DNA of 32,929 nt from Lachnospiraceae bacterium (GTDB taxonomy: Bacteria > Bacillota > Clostridia > Lachnospirales > Lachnospiraceae), in assembly GCA_015057085.1 (NCBI GenBank), contig SVFB01000086.1:1-32929 (forward strand), given 5' to 3'. Shown one piece after another: positions 16,341 to 23,745 of this stretch (its first letter is position 1; each line of letters starts with the position of its first letter). A model generated the notes under the pieces. That model was not told the origin of the DNA and did not search any database. It saw only the letters and a list, made by a program, of their open reading frames with translations. The translations under genes and the position numbers were made by a program.

Positions 16341-17600
16341 ATGAAAAAGCGAATTGCGATTGCTCTTCTTGCAGCAGTGTTGGCAGTAAGCACAATTTCA
16401 TATGGCAATCAAAACAAGGCAAAGGCAACGACCTCAGATGATTTGGAAACTCAGCAGGAAGAGGTAAATTCCGAGCTCGAAGATTTAAATAATGAGCTGG
16501 ATCAGCAGAATTCCGATCTGGATAGTTTGTCAGAGGAAATTGCGGATTTGGAACAGGAAATTGCTGATACCACAGATGAATTATCATCTCTTGAAAAGCA
16601 ACTGGAAGAGACGCAGGCTCTTGCTGACCAGCAATATGAGGATATGAAGTTGCGTATTCAATATATGTACGAGAATGCCAATAATCAATCCTGGATGTAT
16701 TTGATGGAGTCGAAGTCGTTTTCTGAGTTTTTGAATCGCGTGGAATATATTCGCGAAATATCCGAGCGAGACAAGGAATTGGCGGATGAGTATGTGGCAA
16801 CATTGGACGAAATCAAAGAATATCAGACTGCTTTGGAAGAAAAGCAAAAAGAGCTGGTGGCAAAGCAGGAAGAGTTAAAAGAAAAGCAGGAGAGTGTTCT
16901 TGCATCTATCAATTCTTTGAATGAAAAAATCGAGGTGCAGGAGCAATTATCAGATGAAATTGCTGCTCAATTGGAAGAAATTCGCGCAGAAGAAATCGCA
17001 ATGAAAGAAGAGGAAGCGAAGCAAGCAGATATCGAAGCGGAAAAGCAACGTGCGAAAGAATTAGAAGAAGAATTACGTCGTAAGAAAGAAGAGCAAGATT
17101 CAAATGATTCAAATGATTCAAACGAATCGGATGATACAGATGGTTCAGATAACTCAAGTGATTCAGACGATTCAAATGATTCTAATGATTCAAATGATTC
17201 GGGATATGTGATCCCGGTAAGCTCAGGAGAAATAGAACTCTTTGCAGCTTTGCTATTCTGCGAAGCAGGCGATATGAGATATCCGGATGCTATGCGCTAC
17301 GCTGTTGCATCTGTGGTGGTGAATCGTGTAATGAGTTCAGGATTTCCGAATACCATTACCGGGGTGATTTATCAAAGTGGTCAGTTTAGTCCTGCATCAC
17401 ATGTGATTTCAAAATTCAATATGACATATCTTGCGGCTGTATTGAACGGACATTATTGGACAACGGAAGATAAACAAATTTGCACGAATATTGTAATTGA
17501 TGTATTGAAGGGGAATATCACTGGAGATTGGCTGTATTTTCGGTATGATCCGAATGGTGAGAAAGAGGGCGAACATATCGGAACGGAAGTATTTTATTAA
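16341..17600 (+). CDS. Secreted coiled-coil protein with SleB/CwlJ-type hydrolase domain
   Basis: 419 residues. Signal peptide at 1-29 (IALLAAVLAVSTISYG, cleavage near AKA-TT). Residues about 32-250 are a long coiled coil rich in Glu, Gln and Leu, like the N-terminal domain of PcsB/CwlO-type hydrolases that are controlled by FtsEX. Next is a Ser-Asn-Asp linker (about 253-291), then a Hydrolase_2 domain (about 297-419) related to spore-cortex enzymes SleB and CwlJ: LFCEAGD with the likely catalytic Glu308, VASVVVNRVMS, FPNTITGVIYQSGQFSP. The family cleaves peptidoglycan (lytic transglycosylase for SleB). In non-sporulating or vegetative settings such fusions probably act in cell separation. 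That role is inference; the domains are clear. Confidence 0.87.
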   Translation: MKKRIAIALLAAVLAVSTISYGNQNKAKATTSDDLETQQEEVNSELEDLNNELDQQNSDLDSLSEEIADLEQEIADTTDELSSLEKQLEETQALADQQYEDMKLRIQYMYENANNQSWMYLMESKSFSEFLNRVEYIREISERDKELADEYVATLDEIKEYQTALEEKQKELVAKQEELKEKQESVLASINSLNEKIEVQEQLSDEIAAQLEEIRAEEIAMKEEEAKQADIEAEKQRAKELEEELRRKKEEQDSNDSNDSNESDDTDGSDNSSDSDDSNDSNDSNDSGYVIPVSSGEIELFAALLFCEAGDMRYPDAMRYAVASVVVNRVMSSGFPNTITGVIYQSGQFSPASHVISKFNMTYLAAVLNGHYWTTEDKQICTNIVIDVLKGNITGDWLYFRYDPNGEKEGEHIGTEVFY

Positions 17601-17616
17601 TCCGAATAGAAATATG

Positions 17617-17645
17617 TTGCGCGAATAAGAATTATATGTTAGAAT
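17617..17645 (+). promoter_or_regulatory. Promoter of the butyrate cluster
   Basis: -35 TTGCGC (17617-17622), 17-base spacer, -10 TAGAAT (17640-17645). Transcription would begin near 17652, inside the Rex site. Confidence 0.68.
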
Positions 17646-17650
17646 AAGGC

Positions 17651-17668
17651 TTGTTAAAAGATTAACGA
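17651..17668 (+). promoter_or_regulatory. Rex operator
   Basis: TTGTTAA-AAGA-TTAACGA. The Rex consensus in Firmicutes is TTGTTAA-N4-TTAACAA; 13 of 14 specified positions match. Placed immediately after the -10 box, bound Rex would block transcription when NADH is low and release when NADH rises, which is the known logic for butyrate-pathway genes in clostridia. Confidence 0.8.
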
Positions 17669-17698
17669 AAGCAACATGCAAAGGAGAGGACAATACAA

Positions 17699-18886
17699 AT
17701 GGCAAAGAAAGTTGTTTTAGCAGGCGCATGTCGTACTGCAATCGGCAAAATGGGCGGTGCACTTTCAAACACACCGGCAGTAGACCTTGGTGCAATTGTA
17801 ATTAAGGAAGCATTAAACAGAGCAGGAGTTCCTGCTGATCAGGTTGATGAAGTATTAATGGGATGTGTTATCCAGGCTGCACAGGGACAGAACGTAGCAC
17901 GTCAGGCATCTATCAAGGCAGGACTTCCAATCGAAGTACCGGCAGTAACCTTGAATGTCGTATGTGGATCAGGTCTTAAGTGTGTAAATGAGGCAGCTAC
18001 TCAGATCGTTGCAGGCGAAGCTGATATCGTAGTAGCCGGCGGTATGGAAAACATGTCAATGGCACCATACGCTATGACTAAAGCACGTTTCGGATATAGA
18101 ATGAACAATGCAACAATCATCGATACAATGGTTAATGATGCTCTTACAGATGCATTCAACAATTACCACATGATGATTACCGCAGAGAATGTTTGCGAGA
18201 AATATGGCATCACTCGTGAAGAGCTTGATGAGTTCTCAGCAAACTCACAGCAGAAATGTGAAGCTGCAATCGCAGCAGGAAAGTTTGATGATGAAATCGT
18301 TCCTGTACCTGTAAAGGTTAAGAAGGAAATGGTAGATTTCGTTAAGGATGAGGGACCTCGTCCTGGAACAACAGTAGAAGGACTTGCAAAATTGAAGTGC
18401 TGCTCAGGAAAGCAGGGCGGACTTGTTACAGCAGGTAACGCATCAGGAATCAATGACGGTGCAGCTGCAATCGTTGTTATGAGTGAAGAAAAGGATAAAG
18501 AGCTTGGTGTTAAGCCACTTGCTACATGGGTAGCAGGAGCACTTGGCGGTGTTGAGCCTGAAATCATGGGTGTTGGACCTGTTGCATCAACAAAGAAGGT
18601 TCTTGCAAAGACCGGTCTTACAATTGATGATATTGATTTGATCGAGGCAAACGAAGCATTCGCTGCACAGTCAATTGCAGTTGCTCGTGATTTGAACTTC
18701 GATATGAGCAAGGTAAATGTAAACGGTGGTGCAATCGCTCTTGGTCATCCGGTTGGAGCATCTGGATGCCGTATCCTTGTTACATTGCTTTACGAAATGC
18801 AGAGAAGAAATGCAAACAGAGGTCTTGCAACTCTTTGCATCGGTGGAGGAATGGGCTGCTCTACTATCGTTGAAGCTTATAAGTAA
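17699..18886 (+). CDS. thlA: Acetyl-CoA C-acetyltransferase (thiolase)
   Basis: 395 residues. Condenses two acetyl-CoA to acetoacetyl-CoA, the entry to butyrate synthesis. The catalytic set is complete: Cys89 in [12 protein letters not shown], His350 in [10 protein letters not shown] and Cys380 in [16 protein letters not shown] is also present. Length is normal for biosynthetic tetrameric thiolases. The ATG follows AAGGAGAGG. It is first after the Rex-controlled promoter; a 170-base gap with three hairpins separates it from hbd, unlike the close spacing downstream. Cotranscription with hbd is plausible but partial termination in the gap is possible. Confidence 0.95.
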   Translation: MAKKVVLAGACRTAIGKMGGALSNTPAVDLGAIVIKEALNRAGVPADQVDEVLMGCVIQAAQGQNVARQASIKAGLPIEVPAVTLNVVCGSGLKCVNEAATQIVAGEADIVVAGGMENMSMAPYAMTKARFGYRMNNATIIDTMVNDALTDAFNNYHMMITAENVCEKYGITREELDEFSANSQQKCEAAIAAGKFDDEIVPVPVKVKKEMVDFVKDEGPRPGTTVEGLAKLKCCSGKQGGLVTAGNASGINDGAAAIVVMSEEKDKELGVKPLATWVAGALGGVEPEIMGVGPVASTKKVLAKTGLTIDDIDLIEANEAFAAQSIAVARDLNFDMSKVNVNGGAIALGHPVGASGCRILVTLLYEMQRRNANRGLATLCIGGGMGCSTIVEAYK

Positions 18887-18911
18887 TCGAATTTGCATTT
18901 GTTAATCTTAT

Positions 18912-19020
18912 ACCCTTCGCATCTGTCCGGTGCGAAGGGTGGATATAGATGTCGGTGAATCCGGTTTACTTTTTTTTAAACCCTTTGTGAAAAATTTGAC
19001 ATAGCTGTCAAATTTTTCAC
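18912..19020. repeat. Three successive inverted repeats between thl and hbd
   Basis: (1) ACCCTTCGCA (18912-18921) with TGCGAAGGGT (18931-18940), 10 bp. (2) GGTTTA (18963-18968) with TAAACC (18977-18982) around a T run. (3) GTGAAAAATTTGACA (18987-19001), TAGC, TGTCAAATTTTTCAC (19006-19020), a perfect 15-bp repeat ending 36 bases before the hbd start. None is followed by a clean T tract on the plus strand, so they are more likely RNA-processing, stabilising or protein-binding elements, or weak terminators. Confidence 0.75.
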
Positions 19021-19056
19021 ATGAGATATAAACACAAAGATCAAGGAGAGAAAACA

Positions 19057-19929
19057 ATGAAGGTAGGAATTATTGGAGCTGGAACAATGGGACAGGGCAT
19101 TGCTAAGGCATTTGCACAGGTTGACGGTTACGAAGTTGCACTCTGCGATATCAAGCAGGAGTGGGCTGAGAACGGAAAAGCAAAAATCGAAAAAGGTTAT
19201 GCTAAGCTTGTAGCGAAAGAAAAGATGACACAGGAGAAGGTTGATGCAATCGTTGCAAAGATTACTCCTGGTTTAAAGGAAGACTTATGTGCAGACTGCG
19301 ATTTAATCGTAGAGGCTGCTTTCGAAAATATGGAAGTTAAGAAGACCACATTCGCAGAGTTGGACAAGATCTGCAAGCCGGAATGTGTATTTGCATCTAA
19401 CACTTCTTCTCTTTCAATCACAGAAATCGGAAACGGACTTACTCGTCCAATGATCGGTATGCATTTCTTCAATCCAGCAGACCGTATGAAGTTAATCGAA
19501 GTTATCGCAGGTGTGAATACTCCAGCTGAAACTGTAGATTGCATCAAGAAGATTTCCGAAGAAATCGGAAAGACTCCTGTACAGGTAAATGAAGCAGCAG
19601 GATTCGTAGTAAACCGTATCCTCATCCCGATGATCAATGAAGCTGCTTTCATCAAGATGGAAGGTGTTTCTGATATCGCAGGCATCGATACCGCTATGAA
19701 GCTCGGTGCAAATCATCCAATGGGACCATTAGAGTTAGGTGATTTCGTAGGACTTGATATCTGCCTTGCAATTATGGATGTTCTTTACAACGAGACCGGC
19801 GATTCTAAGTATCGCGCATGCCCATTGATCCGTAAGATGGTTCGTGGTGGAAACCTCGGTGTTAAGTCTGGTAAGGGATTCTACAAGTACAACGAAGATC
19901 GTACAAAGACTCCTGTAGATGCACAGTAA
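19057..19929 (+). CDS. hbd: 3-hydroxybutyryl-CoA dehydrogenase
   Basis: 290 residues from the ATG at 19057, which follows AAGGAGAG; an in-frame ATG at 19021 lies at the edge of the inverted repeat and lacks a site. Reduces acetoacetyl-CoA to (S)-3-hydroxybutyryl-CoA with NAD(P)H. The Rossmann motif GIIGAGTMGQGIA is at the N terminus; SNTSSLSITEI and GMHFFNPADRMKLIEVI follow, with the catalytic His at 136; the C-terminal dimer domain has NRILIPMINEA and ends KSGKGFYKY. All conserved residues I can check are present. It is followed by bcd after 33 bases, so hbd-bcd-etfB-etfA form one unit. Confidence 0.96.
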   Translation: MKVGIIGAGTMGQGIAKAFAQVDGYEVALCDIKQEWAENGKAKIEKGYAKLVAKEKMTQEKVDAIVAKITPGLKEDLCADCDLIVEAAFENMEVKKTTFAELDKICKPECVFASNTSSLSITEIGNGLTRPMIGMHFFNPADRMKLIEVIAGVNTPAETVDCIKKISEEIGKTPVQVNEAAGFVVNRILIPMINEAAFIKMEGVSDIAGIDTAMKLGANHPMGPLELGDFVGLDICLAIMDVLYNETGDSKYRACPLIRKMVRGGNLGVKSGKGFYKYNEDRTKTPVDAQ

Positions 19930-19962
19930 GATCAATCAAAATATATAGAAGGAGACGAAAAC

Positions 19963-21117
19963 ATGGACTTCACATTAGATCAGAAACATGAGATGGCCCG
20001 CGGCTTATTCAGAGATTTCGCTGAAAACGAAGTTAAGCCATTGGCACAAGAAACCGACGAGACCGAGGTATTTCCTCAGGTGACCGTTGACAAAATGGGA
20101 AGATTTGGATTTATGGGAATTCCTGTACCAAAGGAGTACGGCGGACAGGGATGTGATCCACTTACCTATGTAATGTGCGTAGAAGAATTATCTAAAGTTT
20201 GCGCTACAACAGGCGTAATCGTATCTGCACATACTTCCCTTTGCATCGATCCAATTCTTACTTATGGTACAGAGGATCAGAAGCAGAAATATGTTAGACC
20301 ACTTGCAACCGGAGAAAAGCTTGGCGCTTTTGCTTTGACTGAGCCGGGTGCCGGTACTGATGCACAGGGTGCACAGACCAAGGCTGTATTGGATGGAGAT
20401 GAATGGGTATTAAATGGCTCTAAGTGCTTCATCACAAATGGTAAGGTTGCAGATGTTTATATCGTAATCGCAATTACTTCTGTTACAGAAGATAAGCGTG
20501 GACGCAAGAAGAAGAACTTCTCTGCATTCATCGTAGAGAAGGGCGCACCTGGATTCTCCTTCGGAACAAAGGAGAAGAAGATGGGTATCCGCGGTTCTTC
20601 AACCTACGAATTAATCTTTGAAGATTGCAGAATTCCTAAGGATGCACTCCTCGGACCGGAAGGAAAGGGATTCCCAATCGCAATGCACACTCTTGATGGC
20701 GGACGTATCGGTATCGCTGCTCAGGCTCTCGGAATTGCAGAGGGCGCATTAGACAGAGCGATTGCTTATACAAAAGAGCGTAAGCAGTTCGGTCGTTCAA
20801 TTGCAGCACAGCAGAATACTCAGTTCGTATTGGCAGATCTTGCTACAAAGGTTGAGGCAGCTCAGCTTCTCGTATACAAGGCAGCTAAGGCAAAAGAAAA
20901 TCAGAAGGTTTACTCTGTAGAAGCAGCTAAGGCTAAATTGTTCGCAGCTGAAACAGCTATGGAAGTAACCACAAAGGTTGTACAGCTCTTCGGTGGATAC
21001 GGATATATCCGTGAATATGATGTAGAGCGTATGATGCGTGACGCTAAGATCACAGAGATTTACGAAGGAACTTCAGAAGTTCAGCGTATGGTAATCTCTG
21101 GTGCATTATTGAAGTAG
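19963..21117 (+). CDS. bcd: Butyryl-CoA dehydrogenase (short-chain acyl-CoA dehydrogenase)
   Basis: 384 residues. FAD enzyme reducing crotonyl-CoA to butyryl-CoA; with EtfAB in anaerobes it can couple this to ferredoxin reduction by flavin-based electron bifurcation. Visible: acyl-CoA dehydrogenase N domain, FALTEPGAGTDAQG, MGIRGSSTYELIFEDCRIP, GRIGIAAQALGIAEGALDRA, QLFGGYGYIREYDVERMMRDAKI and the catalytic Glu368 in EIYEGTSEVQ. Length is standard. RBS GAAGGAGA. The etfB start lies 13 bases beyond the stop, indicating tight coupling with its electron donor. Confidence 0.96.
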   Translation: MDFTLDQKHEMARGLFRDFAENEVKPLAQETDETEVFPQVTVDKMGRFGFMGIPVPKEYGGQGCDPLTYVMCVEELSKVCATTGVIVSAHTSLCIDPILTYGTEDQKQKYVRPLATGEKLGAFALTEPGAGTDAQGAQTKAVLDGDEWVLNGSKCFITNGKVADVYIVIAITSVTEDKRGRKKKNFSAFIVEKGAPGFSFGTKEKKMGIRGSSTYELIFEDCRIPKDALLGPEGKGFPIAMHTLDGGRIGIAAQALGIAEGALDRAIAYTKERKQFGRSIAAQQNTQFVLADLATKVEAAQLLVYKAAKAKENQKVYSVEAAKAKLFAAETAMEVTTKVVQLFGGYGYIREYDVERMMRDAKITEIYEGTSEVQRMVISGALLK

Positions 21118-21130
21118 GAGGAAGAAATAC

Positions 21131-21916
21131 ATGAATATCGTAGTATGTATTAAACAGGTTCCGGACACAGCAGGCGGAGTAAAGTTTAACCCGGACGGAA
21201 CACTTGATAGAGCATCCATGCTTGCAATTATGAACCCGGACGACAAGGCAGGCCTTGAGGCTGCCCTTAGAATCAAAGATGCAACCGGAGCAAAGGTTAC
21301 CGTACTTACCATGGGACTTCCAAAGGCAGATGTAATGCTTCGCGAAGCTATGGCTATGGGTGCAGATGAAGCAATCCTTGTAACAGATCGTGTACTTGGT
21401 GGTGCAGATACTTGGGCTACTTCTTCAACAGTTGCAGCTGCAGTAAAGAAATTAGACTATGATTTAATCATCACCGGACGTCAGGCTATTGATGGAGATA
21501 CCGCTCAGGTTGGTCCTCAGATTGCAGAGCATCTTGGACTTCCTGTAATCTCTTACGCAGAAGACGTAAAGGTTGAAGGCAATTCAGTAGTAGTTAAGAG
21601 ACAGTACGAAGACAGATATCATGTCGTAAAGGCTAAGATGCCATGTCTGATTACCGCTCTTTCAGAATTAAACGAGCCTAGATATATGACTCCTGGCGGA
21701 ATTTTTGACGCTTATGATGAGAAGGAAGTAACCGTATGGGGCAGAGCTGATCTTACAGATCTTGACGATGCAAACATCGGACTTGCAGGCTCACCAACAA
21801 AGATCGCGAAGGCTTCCGATAAGGTAGCAAAGGGAGCAGGAGAAAAGGTAAACCTTGATCCTACCGAATCAGTAAACTACCTTATGGATAAGTTCCGTGA
21901 GAAGCACATCATCTAA
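21131..21916 (+). CDS. etfB: Electron transfer flavoprotein beta subunit
   Basis: 261 residues. One half of the Etf heterodimer that passes electrons from NADH to Bcd and, in bifurcating forms, to ferredoxin. The N terminus MNIVVCIKQVPDTAGGVKFNPDGTL is typical; MNPDDKAGLEAALRI, MGADEAILVTDR and the conserved IITGRQAIDGDTAQVGPQIAEHLGLP (Etf beta signature; core GRQAIDGDTAQVGP) are present. The starting codon follows GTAGGAGGAAG, which partly overlaps the bcd stop. Length is as in clostridial EtfB (about 260). Whether it is of the bifurcating type cannot be settled by eye, but the bcd-etfBA arrangement is that of bifurcating systems. Confidence 0.96.
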   Translation: MNIVVCIKQVPDTAGGVKFNPDGTLDRASMLAIMNPDDKAGLEAALRIKDATGAKVTVLTMGLPKADVMLREAMAMGADEAILVTDRVLGGADTWATSSTVAAAVKKLDYDLIITGRQAIDGDTAQVGPQIAEHLGLPVISYAEDVKVEGNSVVVKRQYEDRYHVVKAKMPCLITALSELNEPRYMTPGGIFDAYDEKEVTVWGRADLTDLDDANIGLAGSPTKIAKASDKVAKGAGEKVNLDPTESVNYLMDKFREKHII

Positions 21917-21972
21917 TCGATGTGTCAATATAGAAGCGTAAATTTTCATATTATCATAATAGGAGAATAAAC

Positions 21973-23016
21973 ATGGGTTTAGAAGAATATAAGGGCGTCT
22001 ATGTGTTCGCCCAGCAGGTAGACAATGAGTTAAGCTCAATTGCTTTCGAATTGATCGGAAAAGGAAAAGAGCTTGCTGATAAATTAGGTACCGATGTAAC
22101 CGCTGTATTGTTAGGTTCAAACGTAGCAAACTTAACAGATGAATTAGGTGCATACGGTGCAGACAAGGTTATCGTAGTAGATAATCCATTATTAGAGACA
22201 TACCGCACAGAGCCTTATGCACAGGCTTTGACTGCAGTTATCAATGAATACAAGCCGGAAATTATGCTTGTAGGTGCAACCGCAATCGGTCGTGACCTCG
22301 GTCCTACCGTTTCTGCAAGAGTTGCAACCGGATTGACTGCTGATTGTACAGTACTTGAGATTGGTGATTTTCCACTCAAGGCAATTCCTGGAAAGGAAGA
22401 TCAGCAGAAGCACAATCAGCTTCTTATGACTCGTCCGGCATTCGGTGGAAATACCATCGCAACCATCGCTTGCCCGAACAACCGTCCTCAGATGGCAACT
22501 GTTCGTCCGGGTGTTATGCAGAAGCTTCCTAAGGATCCTTCTCATAAGGCAGAAGTTATCAACTTTGATGCCGGCTTGAAAGAGAATGATCGTTATGTAG
22601 AAATTCTTGAAGTAGTAAAGGCAGTTGGATCTGTAGAAAATATTATGGATGCAAAGGTTCTCGTATCCGGTGGACGTGGAGTAGGCTCCGCAGAAGGATT
22701 TGATGAGTTAAGAGAACTTGCTTCTTGCTTCAAGGGCGGAATGGTATCTTGCTCACGTGCCGTTGTAGAAAACGGATGGTTAGCACAGGATTACCAGGTT
22801 GGACAGACAGGAAAGACTGTTCGTCCAAATATCTATTTCGCAATCGGAATTTCAGGTGCCATCCAGCACGTTGCTGGTATGGAAGAGTCTGACCTCATCA
22901 TCGCAATTAATAAAGATGAGGATGCTCCGATCTTCGATGTAGCCGACTACGGTCTCGTAGGCGACTGGAAGAAGATTGTTCCACAGCTAACAGCAGCCCT
23001 CAAGGCTGAGAACTAA
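21973..23016 (+). CDS. etfA: Electron transfer flavoprotein alpha subunit
   Basis: 347 residues. Partner of EtfB; its C-terminal domain binds the electron-carrying FAD. The N-terminal half has the ETF fold ([52 protein letters not shown]). The C-terminal FAD domain shows [51 protein letters not shown] and [20 protein letters not shown], all classic. 56 bases separate it from etfB without a terminator; a good terminator follows, so it is the last gene of the butyrate block. Confidence 0.96.
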   Translation: MGLEEYKGVYVFAQQVDNELSSIAFELIGKGKELADKLGTDVTAVLLGSNVANLTDELGAYGADKVIVVDNPLLETYRTEPYAQALTAVINEYKPEIMLVGATAIGRDLGPTVSARVATGLTADCTVLEIGDFPLKAIPGKEDQQKHNQLLMTRPAFGGNTIATIACPNNRPQMATVRPGVMQKLPKDPSHKAEVINFDAGLKENDRYVEILEVVKAVGSVENIMDAKVLVSGGRGVGSAEGFDELRELASCFKGGMVSCSRAVVENGWLAQDYQVGQTGKTVRPNIYFAIGISGAIQHVAGMEESDLIIAINKDEDAPIFDVADYGLVGDWKKIVPQLTAALKAEN

Positions 23017-23040
23017 AATTCGTCTCCTAATCTTATGGCA

Positions 23041-23066
23041 GAAGCCCCACGTAAGTGGGGCTTTTG
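23041..23066 (+). terminator. Terminator of the butyrate cluster
   Basis: AAGCCCCAC (23042-23050), GTAA loop, GTGGGGCTT (23055-23063) and T residues. Confidence 0.88.
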
Positions 23067-23079
23067 TCGTTCCTATTTC

Positions 23080-23108
23080 TTGCGTTTTAAGAGTAGATAT
23101 TTTATAAT
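23080..23108 (+). promoter_or_regulatory. Promoter of the YARHG / zinc-ribbon pair
   Basis: -35 TTGCGT (23080-23085), 17-base spacer, perfect -10 TATAAT (23103-23108). Confidence 0.72.
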
Positions 23109-23162
23109 TTTATAAAAGTGTGATTTGTTTGACACACGTATGAAAAAAGGAAGGAGTATAAA

Positions 23163-23729
23163 ATGGAAAAGGCAAACAAAGTTTTGAAGCCGATTGTCAT
23201 TGTATTGGGTGTTTTGATTATTGCAATGATTGCATTGACTGTTGTTGTCAAAGTTGTCGGCGGAAAGAACAAAGGAACTGTTTCTGTAGAGTCATCAGGC
23301 GAAACAGAGCAGGGAGAAACTGAGGATGGAGAGGATACACAATCTAAGTGGTCATTTGATGATGTAAGCATCACATCCGGATCAAACGGTACTTCAGGCG
23401 AAACAGAAACAGAAACAGAGACCGAAGAAAAGAAATCTGCGATGGATGATCCTGCAGCATACATTTTGGAGAACAGTCAGACCACTGCATTGACTGATGC
23501 AGATCTGAAGGATCTTACAGCTGAGGAACTTTATTACGCAAAATATGAGATTTATGCGAGAAATGGATATGTATTTGAAGATGCAGCATTGAATACATAT
23601 TTCACTGGCAAGTCATGGTATACAGCAAATGCTGATTTTACACCGGATTTATTAACGGATGTTGAAAAAACAAATTTTGCATATATCGAAACTTATGCAA
23701 CAGATAATAACTTAACTTATACACCATAG
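23163..23729 (+). CDS. Membrane-anchored YARHG domain protein
   Basis: 188 residues. An N-terminal membrane helix (about 10-32, VIVLGVLIIAMIALTVVV) is followed by an acidic, Gly/Ser/Thr/Glu-rich linker (EKKS end near 98; includes a TETETETE run) and a C-terminal YARHG domain (about 118-180): LYYAKYEIYARNGYVFED, with the motif as YARNG, then YFTGKSWYTANADFTPDLLTDVEKTN. YARHG domains occur in extracytoplasmic proteins and are thought to bind cell-wall or surface ligands; their ligand is not established. The start follows AAGGAG. The zinc-ribbon gene begins 16 bases downstream, so the two form an operon. Confidence 0.85.
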   Translation: MEKANKVLKPIVIVLGVLIIAMIALTVVVKVVGGKNKGTVSVESSGETEQGETEDGEDTQSKWSFDDVSITSGSNGTSGETETETETEEKKSAMDDPAAYILENSQTTALTDADLKDLTAEELYYAKYEIYARNGYVFEDAALNTYFTGKSWYTANADFTPDLLTDVEKTNFAYIETYATDNNLTYTP

Positions 23730-23745
23730 TAAGGAGGAAAAGAAT

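Noticed and set aside
17098-17214. GATTCAAAT repeats that could suggest a CRISPR-like array
   Set aside because: They are short in-frame Ser-Asn-Asp codon repeats inside the hydrolase gene, with no spacers.
18163-18711. Antisense frame of 182 codons in the thiolase gene
   Set aside because: Shadow of a highly conserved gene; no ribosome site and no recognisable domain.
18899-18905. TTGTTAA half-site after thl, possible second Rex site
   Set aside because: The other half of the dyad is missing; chance match in A/T-rich DNA.
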